Origin: an uncultured Bacillota bacterium
Lineage (GTDB): Bacteria; Bacillota; JAAYKD01
Assembly (NCBI GenBank): GCA_937897315.1
Contig: CALCNS010000305.1
Location: 1 to 12,017 of the forward strand
DNA length: 12,017 nt
Direction: 5' to 3'
Both the position numbers and the translations under genes were made by a program. Positions 5,676-12,017 of this stretch are shown here, piece after piece. How positions within the stretch are numbered: the first letter of the stretch is position 1; every line of letters begins with the position of its first letter. Under the pieces are notes generated by a model. It saw only the letters and a program-made list of their open reading frames with translations, ran no database searches and was not told where the DNA came from.

Positions 5676-6419
5676 TTACTTCTGAACAGCTCTTCTCAGC
5701 ATATCCACTTCGGCTTCGTTTAATAATCGATATTCCCCCAAACGTAAATTTTGATCGAGGGTCAAAGGTCCAAAGCGGATTCTCTTCAAGTAGGTTACTT
5801 CACAATTCAATATTTCCATCATTCGTTTTACCTGATGATATTTTCCTTCGTGAATGGTGATTTCTGCACTAGATTGATTCTCACTGATATTCGTACTGAG
5901 AATATTTAGAACGGATGGTAAGGTCTTAGCTCCATCATCTAAGATGAGACCCTCATGACACGCTTCAATATCCTCTGCTTTCAAGACGCCTTGTACCGTT
6001 AAAAAATATGTTTTAGGAACATGAAAACGAGGAGACAATAAGAAATGTGCCAATTCACCATCGTTGGTCAGTAATAACAAACCTTCTGTATCCTTATCCA
6101 ATCGACCGACCGGGAAGGGCTCAAAAAGCACTTCTTCCCTGCTCATTAAATCTAAAACGGTACGATCACGTCCATCATATGTTGCCGAAATCACATTTTG
6201 TGGTTTGTTCATCATCCAATACCAGTATTGCTGATAGTGCACTGGTTGCTGATTGACTAAAATGACCGCTGTTTCCGGATCAAAATGGCGTGAGGTATCG
6301 AGTATGATTTCTCCATTCACTTGTATGGAACCCTGACGTGCCATTTTCTTAATGTCCGAACGTGAAGCGATGTTCATGTGGCTCAATATTTTATCGAGTC
6401 GAAGAGTCTTAGATGACAT
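5676..6419 (-). CDS. rsuA: 16S rRNA pseudouridine synthase, RsuA/RluB/E/F family
   Basis: A 247-residue enzyme that isomerises a uridine in rRNA. The N-terminus is an S4 RNA-binding domain (LRLDKILSHMNIASRSDIKKM, about 6-26, then IQVNG). The catalytic domain follows, with NKPQNVISA (71-79) and the signature VGRLDKDTEGLLLLTNDG (104-121), in which D108 is the catalytic aspartate. Further on, HEGKYHQVKRM (about 190-200) is the usual second motif. Within the family the size and single S4 domain fit RsuA (16S U516) or the Firmicute RsuA-like proteins; the exact uridine cannot be told from sequence. The ATG directly abuts the stop of pepT (no gap), and its GTGGAG ribosome binding site lies in the end of pepT, so the two are surely co-transcribed. 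A hairpin closes the unit. Confidence 0.93.
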   Translation of the reverse strand: MSSKTLRLDKILSHMNIASRSDIKKMARQGSIQVNGEIILDTSRHFDPETAVILVNQQPVHYQQYWYWMMNKPQNVISATYDGRDRTVLDLMSREEVLFEPFPVGRLDKDTEGLLLLTNDGELAHFLLSPRFHVPKTYFLTVQGVLKAEDIEACHEGLILDDGAKTLPSVLNILSTNISENQSSAEITIHEGKYHQVKRMMEILNCEVTYLKRIRFGPLTLDQNLRLGEYRLLNEAEVDMLRRAVQK

Positions 6420-7664
6420 TTATTGCATACTCCACAATCTAGCGATTTCCACAATGACGTCTGCCGCTTTCTCCATAAATTGTACCGATGTCCATTCGGT
6501 TCTTGCATGGGCATTAATCCCACCACAGAACAAATTGGGTGTTGGTAGCCCCATAAAGGTGAGTTGTGAGCCATCAGTACCACCTCGTACCGCCGATTGA
6601 AGCGGTTCTATGGAACAATTTTTCATAGCAGTTCTTGCAATGTTCACAATTTCCGGTTTTTCTTTGAGAATCTCAAACATATTTCTATAGCCACCGGTAT
6701 GAAGCACTTCCACTTTTGAACCAGGATATGCCGATTGCAAAGCAGAAGCCTGGGTTTCCAACCATTGGACTTTATGTTGCAACCCTTCTGTAGTAAAGTC
6801 TCGAATAATTAAGTGACAGACAATCGACTCAGCGGTACCCTCCACAGAACCCGGATGAATAAAGCCACCATAGCCATCGGTCGTTTCCGGTCTCATATTC
6901 GCTGGAATCGCGGACCATAGTTGCGCGGCCATATGCATGGCATTGATCATATTTCCTCTCGCAGAGCCCGGGTGTGAACTAATTCCCATGATTTTTACTG
7001 TTACATTATACGCGTTGAAGGTTTCTGCCTGGAAATCACCCAAAGCACCACCGTCCAAAGTATATGCGGCAACCGCACCAAACTTTTCAACATCGAAGTG
7101 ACTAATTCCGCTTCCGATTTCTTCGTCGACGGTAAAGGCTACCTTAAATGGTCCATGAATGAATTCCGGCTGCTTGATGAAACGGCATAATGCTTCCATA
7201 ATCGCTGCGATACCCGACTTATCGTCTGCACCCAGCAAGGTGGTGCCATCTGAAGTCACCAGAGTATGTCCAATGGCTTGGTTCAGTGTTGTACAAGTAG
7301 TGGGATCGATGACATCACCGGATGCCAAATGTATGACTTCTCCACGATAATTCTCAATGACTTGAGGTTTGACATTGGTAGCCGGAATACCCGGTACTGT
7401 GTCCATATGGGCTAAATAACCAATTGCCGGTGTGTTCTCTTTTCCCGGGGTTGCGGGTAGAGTTCCGGTAACAAATCCAAATGAATCCATGTTAGCATCT
7501 TCAATGCCCAAAATCTGCAATTCTTGTAGCAGGATCTTTCCTAATTCCAATTGACAAGCAGTACTCGGAACCGTTCCGGTCCCACTTTGAGATTGAGAGT
7601 CCATACTGGCATAACGTACAAATTTCGCGAGAATGCCTTCGTTTAATAAGGTTTGACGATCCAT
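6420..7664 (-). CDS. pepT: Peptidase T (tripeptide aminopeptidase)
   Basis: A 414-residue M20B-family cytosolic metallopeptidase that releases the N-terminal residue from tripeptides. The two-zinc site is complete: H86 in GYLAHMDTVPG with the catalytic D88, D148 in LLGADDKSG, E181/E182 in VDEEIGSG, D204 in TLDGG, and H386 in GGINAHARTEWTS. The dimerisation lid lies between about 215 and 320. Spacings between these residues match those of Salmonella/E. coli PepT almost exactly. The ATG at 7664 has AAGGGTGA as ribosome binding site (about 7670-7677). It is the first gene of a pepT-rsuA unit and diverges from rocD, so peptide use and ornithine breakdown genes share one control region. Confidence 0.97.
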   Translation of the reverse strand: MDRQTLLNEGILAKFVRYASMDSQSQSGTGTVPSTACQLELGKILLQELQILGIEDANMDSFGFVTGTLPATPGKENTPAIGYLAHMDTVPGIPATNVKPQVIENYRGEVIHLASGDVIDPTTCTTLNQAIGHTLVTSDGTTLLGADDKSGIAAIMEALCRFIKQPEFIHGPFKVAFTVDEEIGSGISHFDVEKFGAVAAYTLDGGALGDFQAETFNAYNVTVKIMGISSHPGSARGNMINAMHMAAQLWSAIPANMRPETTDGYGGFIHPGSVEGTAESIVCHLIIRDFTTEGLQHKVQWLETQASALQSAYPGSKVEVLHTGGYRNMFEILKEKPEIVNIARTAMKNCSIEPLQSAVRGGTDGSQLTFMGLPTPNLFCGGINAHARTEWTSVQFMEKAADVIVEIARLWSMQ

Positions 7665-7706
7665 TTAATTCACCCTTTCCACTATATAATGTTATTATAC
7701 TCTCAT

Positions 7707-7735
7707 ATCATAGCATATTTTGTGATAAAGCACAA
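7707..7735 (-). promoter_or_regulatory. Predicted pepT promoter (extended -10)
   Basis: On the minus strand, TTGTGC (7730-7735), a 17-bp spacer ending in TGC, and TATGAT (7707-7712), that is, an extended -10 with a half-matching -35. A perfect TATAAT lies closer to the gene (7694-7699) but has no -35 partner. The inverted repeat at 7720-7735 covers the -35 and spacer. Confidence 0.5.
7720..7735. repeat. Inverted repeat TTGTG-N6-CACAA in the pepT promoter
   Basis: TTGTG (7720-7724), six bases, CACAA (7731-7735). It overlaps the predicted pepT -35 and spacer and is an operator candidate. It resembles Rex- and CRP-type sites, but the spacing between half-sites is two bases short of either. Confidence 0.45.
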
Positions 7736-7745
7736 TTGTACCGGC

Positions 7746-7774
7746 TTGACTTTTGTACAAAAGGCTGATATGAT
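7746..7774 (+). promoter_or_regulatory. Predicted sigma-A promoter of rocD
   Basis: TTGACT (7746-7751), a 17-bp spacer, and TATGAT (7769-7774) preceded by TGA, so an extended -10 as well. The predicted start near 7781 gives a leader of about 130 nt. The spacer contains the 12-bp palindrome TTTTGTACAAAA (7751-7762). Its -35 is 10 bp from the divergent pepT -35. Confidence 0.72.
7751..7762. repeat. Perfect 12-bp palindrome inside the rocD promoter
   Basis: TTTTGTACAAAA lies between the -35 and -10 of the rocD promoter, a position where a bound repressor would block RNA polymerase. It may be an operator; the binding protein is unknown. Confidence 0.5.
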
Positions 7775-7911
7775 GAAATTGTTCACAATGATGTGCATAT
7801 TTAACTTAACAAACGTATTAATATACAATGTTATGGCAAAAACATTGGGGATTTGATTAGATAGCACATTAATTTTACAACATTTGCCGTCTCAAGAAAG
7901 GATCGAATCAA

Positions 7912-9111
7912 ATGGAAAAGTACTTGTCTTTGGAGAAACAGTATGGGGCTCAGAACTACAAACCTTTACCGGTTGTTATCGCCAAAGGAGAAGGATGTTG
8001 GGTTTGGGACACTGAAGGTAAGAGATATCTAGATATGCTAGCTTCTTATTCAGCTGTCAATCAAGGACATCGCCACCCGAAGATTATTGCTGCTGCTAAA
8101 GAGCAACTGGACCAAATCACGATTACATCCCGTGCATTTGTAAACAATCAAATGGGGTTGTTCCTCAAGAAAGTCGCGGACTTATCCGGATACGAGCAGG
8201 CATTACCTATGAATACCGGAGCAGAGGCTGTGGAATCTGCGATTAAAATTGCTCGAAAATGGGGCGAGAAGATCAAAGGAATCGCCAAAGATCAATGCAA
8301 TATTATAGTCTGTAGTAATAACTTCCATGGTCGAACCATCACCATAGTAACCTTTTCTACCGAAAGTCAATACCGAGATGGTTTTGGCCCTTTTACGCCT
8401 GGTTTTCGTGTCGCTCCTTACGGAAACGCCGAAGCTCTGGAAGCATTAGTAGACGAGAATACCTGCGCCATTTTGGTTGAACCCATCCAAGGAGAGGGTG
8501 GTGTGATCATTCCTCCAGTCGGTTATCTTACCGCATTACGAGACATTTCCAATCGACACAATCTATTACTCATGTTTGATGAGATTCAAGTGGGTTTAGG
8601 TCGTACCGGAAAAATGTTCTGCTTTGAGCACGAAAATGCCAAACCCGATGTATTGATTCTAGCCAAGGCTCTTGGTGGTGGAGTCTATCCTGTTTCTGTT
8701 GTACTCGCCAATCGGGATGTGATGTCGGTTTTCACTCCAGGTGATCATGGGTCCACTTTTGGGGGTAATCCCATGGCGGCTGCGATCGGTATTGCTTCTA
8801 TTGATGTTTTGCTGGAAGAAAACCTTCCTCAACGCGCAGCAGAGTTGGGTGAGTACTTTTCTACACAATTACAAAAAATCTCCTGTCCTGCTGTTAAGGA
8901 GATTCGCAGCAAAGGCCTCATGATTGGTGTAGAAATTAAACCCGAATTTGGAAGCGCACGACGATTTTGCGAAGCCCTCATGGAAGAGGGAATCCTCTGC
9001 AAGGAAACCCACGTTACAACCATCCGCTTTACCCCACCTCTAGTCATTCTCAAAGAAGAGTTGGATTGGGCCTTAGATAAAATAGCAAAGGTTTTCGAGA
9101 AGCTTTGCTAA
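7912..9111 (+). CDS. rocD: Ornithine aminotransferase (ornithine--oxo-acid transaminase)
   Basis: A 399-residue class-III PLP aminotransferase. It converts ornithine and 2-oxoglutarate into glutamate-5-semialdehyde and glutamate, part of arginine/ornithine breakdown and proline formation. Visible features are the N-terminal YGAQNYKPLPVV (11-22), GAEAVESAIK (103-112), FHGRT (138-142), EPIQGEGGV (190-198), the PLP-stacking FDE motif (D223) and the Schiff-base lysine K252 in LAKALGGGVYPVS. The GGGVYPVS block and the YKPLPVV start distinguish ornithine from acetylornithine or 4-aminobutyrate transaminases. An AGAAAGGA ribosome binding site (7895-7902) lies nine bases before the ATG. It stands alone, closed by a strong terminator. 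In B. subtilis rocD is controlled by RocR and sigma-L; here a sigma-A-like promoter is more evident. Confidence 0.95.
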   Translation: MEKYLSLEKQYGAQNYKPLPVVIAKGEGCWVWDTEGKRYLDMLASYSAVNQGHRHPKIIAAAKEQLDQITITSRAFVNNQMGLFLKKVADLSGYEQALPMNTGAEAVESAIKIARKWGEKIKGIAKDQCNIIVCSNNFHGRTITIVTFSTESQYRDGFGPFTPGFRVAPYGNAEALEALVDENTCAILVEPIQGEGGVIIPPVGYLTALRDISNRHNLLLMFDEIQVGLGRTGKMFCFEHENAKPDVLILAKALGGGVYPVSVVLANRDVMSVFTPGDHGSTFGGNPMAAAIGIASIDVLLEENLPQRAAELGEYFSTQLQKISCPAVKEIRSKGLMIGVEIKPEFGSARRFCEALMEEGILCKETHVTTIRFTPPLVILKEELDWALDKIAKVFEKLC

Positions 9112-9117
9112 TACAAC

Positions 9118-9162
9118 ATAAAAGAATCCCAGGTACTCAAAGAGTACCTGGGATTCTTTTAT
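9118..9162. terminator. Bidirectional terminator between rocD and the flavoprotein gene
   Basis: A perfect 21-bp stem (9118-9138 with 9142-9162) and a 3-nt AAA loop. The GC-rich core is flanked by AAAA/TTTT on the outside, so both strands give a terminator with a U-run. It lies 6 bp after the rocD stop and includes the TAA stop (9159-9161) of the convergent HI0933-family gene. Confidence 0.95.
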
Positions 9163-10397
9163 TTCATCGCTCCTTGACCTGCCAAAAAACCACTAGACCA
9201 AGCCCATTGCAAATTGTACCCTCCACAATTCCCATCCACATCCAGGATTTCTCCTGCCAAGAACAGCCCAGGTACCTTCTTCGATGCCAATGTTTTGGAA
9301 TCGATCTCAGACAAATCTACACCACCTACGGTGCTTTGAGCATCTTTCCAATCTAGAGTAGCTGGAACTGGAAGAATCCATCCTTTTAAGAGTTTGGCTA
9401 ACCGCGCTGCTTGACCCGGGTGAAATGCTTTAATCGGTCCAATTTGCGTCTCTACCAGCGAAACCAAATACTCTGCTAAATTACTATGCAGTATTCCACT
9501 TAAGGCGATAACAACTTCTCCTCTATTTTTCATCATCCAGGAGAAGATGATATTCTGTGCTCCTCTCTCATCCCACTCAGGCAGAAAATCCATTTTTAGG
9601 ACGACACGTTACTGGTCTCCCAATGCCTCAGCAGCAAACCGGCTCATCTGTAGCGTGGGAATCCCTGAGATTCCATAAGGAGTCCATAGAAACTCACCTT
9701 CCGATTCTTGCACCATGTCCTCTTCTACCCAACATTCAGCACGACCCCAAAAACGAACTCCACTGATTTTCTTTAAACCTAAAAGATTTAACTTCAAAGG
9801 AGTTAAAGCGGGGTATACCGGGTAAACATGATGACCTACTTCGCGTAACCATACATAAAAGTCACCATCACTACCTAGTTGAGGGGATGCTTTGCCACCA
9901 GTAGCCAACAATAATTTCTCAGTTGAATAACATCGACCATCTGTCGTGAAAACATGAAATCCTTTGTCCGTCCTCGATATGGTTTGTACCGGGGTATTTC
10001 TTTGTATATGAATGGGGGTTTTGAGGAGAGCTTCCTGCAATAGCAAAGGTACCACTCTACCTTGATTACTCCGAGGATAGTATCTACCCTCCTCACAACG
10101 TGTATGTAACCCCAACTCATGAAAAAGCAGTAGTGTCTCGCTTAAGCCAAACTGATTTAGAATCTCTTGAACCACATCCGGACGATGACTCCGATAATGA
10201 TGTAGGTCCTGATCCGCATGGCTGAAATTACAACGTCCGTTTCCCGTTGCCAATAATTTTCGTCCCAGTTGTTCGTTTCGCTCCAACAATAACACAGACG
10301 CATGCCGGTTCTGTCGAAAAGCAGCGATGGCTGCCATCAACCCGGAAGCTCCACCCCCAAGAATGATTAAATCATATAGGTTGCATGTTACGCTCAT
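9159..10397 (-). pseudogene. HI0933/YhiN-family FAD-dependent protein, interrupted by one in-frame TAA
   Basis: Read through, this is a 412-codon gene of normal family length. The first part (to 9612, 262 aa) has the FAD-binding loop DLIILGGGASGLMAA (9-23), GNGRCNFSHAD (about 53-63) and ATGGKASPQLGSDGDFY. The second (9159-9593, 144 aa) has the family C-terminus GEILDVDGNCGGYNLQWAWSSG. Codon 263 is TAA (9609-9611). The five codons after it encode RVVLK in the same frame and lead straight into MDFLPEW, so nothing else is lost. The ATG at 9593 has no ribosome binding site, which argues against two separate genes. A recent nonsense mutation, a sequencing error or, less likely, readthrough would explain it. 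The start at 10397 has GAGGTGA overlapping the stop of the upstream flavoprotein gene. The function of the family is poorly defined. Confidence 0.85.
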
Positions 10398-10401
10398 TGC
10401 G

Positions 10402-11988
10402 TCACCTCATCCGAAATTTCTGAATTAGACATTCTGCGCTTCTCAAGCCATCTACCGCTGAGGAAATAATACCTCCGGAATACCCTGCACCTTCTCCTGC
10501 CGGGAACAGACCCTTTAAATTGGATTCGCCCAAGGGATTTCGCATCATTCTTACCGGAGAAGAGCTTCGGCTCTCCACTGCTGTCAGCAGACCATCCGGA
10601 TGATCAAAACTTTTTAGTGATTTCCCTAACTGGGGTAGTGCTTCTTTCAATGAATCGGCAACATAAGCTGGCAATATCGACTGAATCTCATATGGCTGAA
10701 CCGATGGCGTGTACGTTGGCAAGACTATGCTGGGATCTAGCGGCTTGGAATCCGTCAAGAAATCCCCTACCCTCTGAATCGGTGCTGCATATCCACCTCC
10801 ACCCGCTTGATAAGCCAACCTCTCCCAATGATTCTGATATGCCAACCCCGCTAAAGGGTGATTCTCTCCAAAATCTGTAGGCGACACTCCCACCAGCAAA
10901 GCACTGTTGGCATTTTTCCCATCTCGCGCATAATAACTCATGCCATTGGTAACCACATGACCTTCCTCGCTGGAAGACGCCACCACTTCCCCACCGGGAC
11001 ACATGCAAAAAGTGTAAACCGTTCTGCCATTGGTGGTATGATAGACCAACTTGTACTCCGCTGGGTCAACCTTCTCATGGCCAGCCCATCGCCCATATTG
11101 TGCTTCATCTACCCAATCTTGCAAATGCTCGATGCGCACACCCAAAGAAAAGGGTTTGGCGTCCATCTCCAATCCTTGCTCAAACAGTTGTAGAAAGGTT
11201 TCTCTGGCACTATGACCAATAGCCAGTATCATGCTTTCAGTCGCAATTTGATTGCCGTCGGCTAGGATGATTCCTTCAATACTGCCCTGATTGATGATGA
11301 GTTTCTTGAGTTGGGTATGAAAACGAATCTCCCCACCCAATTCCAAAATGCGGTTGCGTAAGCGTATCACCACTCTCCTGAGTCGGTCCGTACCAACATG
11401 TGGCTTATGCTTATATAATACTTCTTCCGGTGCGCCGCAACGTACAAACTCACGGAGTACTTTGAAGACTCTTGGGTCGCGAATCTGTGTGGTCAGTTTA
11501 CCATCGGAAAAGGTTCCTGCTCCACCTTCGCCAAACTGAACATTGGAACCGGACAGAAGCTTCCCTTCCTTCCAAAACACTTCAACATCTTTAATACGCT
11601 CCTCTATGGGGGCACCTCTCTCAATTAGGAGCGGCCGATATCCTTGTTCTGCTAAGAGCAACGCTGCAAAGTAACCAGCCGGTCCAGCCCCAACCACTAC
11701 AGGGGGATGCAAAAGCAACTGGTCACCAGGGGTTGGAATGTGGTATTCGGGAGTGGTAGCTTGTAGCACTTCAAACTTCGTGTTCTTTGGTAACCGAACA
11801 CCTAACTGCAACTCAAACTCTATATGGTACACAAAGAAGAATTGTCCTCTCCTAGCATCCACTGCTTCGCGAACAATTCGCCAATCAGACAGATCCTTCG
11901 CTTGTAATCCCAAACCTTTGACTAAAGGTTGAAGAACCTCTCCACGTTGATCCGGAGGTAATTTTATATTCTGAACGAGATACCGCAT
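10402..11988 (-). CDS. FAD-dependent dehydrogenase-like protein (COG2509 type)
   Basis: A 528-residue flavoprotein of the type annotated as NAD(P)/FAD-dependent oxidoreductase or FAD-utilising dehydrogenase. The N-terminal region (about 1-90) is a small alpha/beta domain seen in this family. The FAD-binding motif is VVVGAGPAGYFAALLLAEQG (98-117), with the acidic end of the second strand in LIERG. Next comes FGEGGAGTFSDGKLTTQIRD (about 150-170), a family signature. The C-terminus carries PAGEGAGYSGGIISSAVDG, which closes the FAD site. The substrate is unknown. I start at the ATG at 11988 because AGGAGGG (11994-12000) lies five bases upstream; an ATG at 12012 would add eight residues and would place that ribosome binding site inside the gene. 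Its stop is followed after four bases by the HI0933-family gene, so the two form an operon. Confidence 0.9.
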   Translation of the reverse strand: MRYLVQNIKLPPDQRGEVLQPLVKGLGLQAKDLSDWRIVREAVDARRGQFFFVYHIEFELQLGVRLPKNTKFEVLQATTPEYHIPTPGDQLLLHPPVVVGAGPAGYFAALLLAEQGYRPLLIERGAPIEERIKDVEVFWKEGKLLSGSNVQFGEGGAGTFSDGKLTTQIRDPRVFKVLREFVRCGAPEEVLYKHKPHVGTDRLRRVVIRLRNRILELGGEIRFHTQLKKLIINQGSIEGIILADGNQIATESMILAIGHSARETFLQLFEQGLEMDAKPFSLGVRIEHLQDWVDEAQYGRWAGHEKVDPAEYKLVYHTTNGRTVYTFCMCPGGEVVASSSEEGHVVTNGMSYYARDGKNANSALLVGVSPTDFGENHPLAGLAYQNHWERLAYQAGGGGYAAPIQRVGDFLTDSKPLDPSIVLPTYTPSVQPYEIQSILPAYVADSLKEALPQLGKSLKSFDHPDGLLTAVESRSSSPVRMMRNPLGESNLKGLFPAGEGAGYSGGIISSAVDGLRSAECLIQKFRMR

Positions 11989-11993
11989 AGATT

Positions 11994-12000
11994 CCCTCCT
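11994..12000 (-). promoter_or_regulatory. Ribosome binding site fixing the COG2509-type start
   Basis: AGGAGGG on the minus strand, five bases before the ATG at 11988. Its quality and spacing favour this start over the upstream ATG at 12012. Confidence 0.85.
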
Positions 12001-12017
12001 AAACTCATACAAACGAA

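Noticed and set aside
7720..7735. Rex or CRP/FNR operator at TTGTGATAAAGCACAA
   Set aside because: Rex and CRP-type sites place the TTGTG/TGTG and CACAA/CACA halves eight bases apart; here the gap is six. It is kept only as an unnamed inverted repeat.
7770..7856. A 28-codon leader peptide before rocD (ATG ATG AAA at 7770)
   Set aside because: Its ATG overlaps the -10 box of the predicted rocD promoter, so it would not be on that transcript. Later in-frame ATGs lack a ribosome binding site, and the peptide has no arginine codons that would suggest attenuation.
11989..12012. Upstream ATG of the COG2509-type gene at 12012
   Set aside because: It would put the strong AGGAGGG inside the coding region, and only five bases of sequence are available before it.
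1..12017. Mobile element, phage, CRISPR or defence cluster
   Set aside because: No transposase, integrase, phage protein, direct repeats at element ends, regularly spaced repeats or defence-type domain was seen; gene order is housekeeping throughout. TraX here is a chromosomal membrane protein and not evidence of conjugation.

Overview
The window reads as ordinary chromosomal DNA of an endospore-forming, low-to-mid-GC member of the Bacillota (Bacillales or a close relative). The evidence is a GerW/YtfJ-type sporulation protein beside a DUF2953 protein (the ytfI-ytfJ pair of Bacillus), strong AGGAGG-type ribosome binding sites, sigma-A-like promoters, a PerR-like Fur protein, and Bacillus-style rocD and pepT. 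No phage, insertion sequence, CRISPR array or defence system is visible. I would not name a genus.

Layout from left to right. 1-830 (-): an EamA-family permease, cut off by the window edge. 875-2718 (+): a tight three-gene run, ytfI-like (DUF2953), ytfJ/gerW and plsY (glycerol-3-phosphate acyltransferase), closed by a hairpin formed partly from the end of plsY. 2735-3454 (-): a TraX-family membrane protein lying directly behind tRNA-Trp (3513-3588) and its hairpin, with an excellent promoter for the tRNA at 3627-3655. 3836-4261 (-): a PerR-like metalloregulator with its own promoter and terminator. 4383-6419 (-): mutY, preceded by a previously unlisted 54-residue membrane-protein ORF that overlaps the mutY start by ATGA, then an RsuA-type 16S rRNA pseudouridine synthase. 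6420-7664 (-): pepT, abutting rsuA. 7912-9111 (+): rocD, divergent from pepT across a 247-bp control region. 9118-9162: a 21-bp bidirectional terminator. 9159-11988 (-): two adjacent FAD-dependent proteins. The downstream one (HI0933 family) is interrupted by one in-frame TAA codon.

The genes are mostly housekeeping. PepT (tripeptide cleavage) and RocD (ornithine breakdown) both belong to amino-acid salvage and share an intergenic region with back-to-back promoters and several TTGT/ACAA inverted repeats. MutY and the PerR-like regulator both relate to oxidative damage and are neighbours.

The points most worth a second look are the small ORF coupled to mutY, the nonsense codon in the HI0933 flavoprotein, the arrangement that places traX behind the tRNA-Trp hairpin, and the palindromes between pepT and rocD. 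I did not find a clearly new multi-gene system here.
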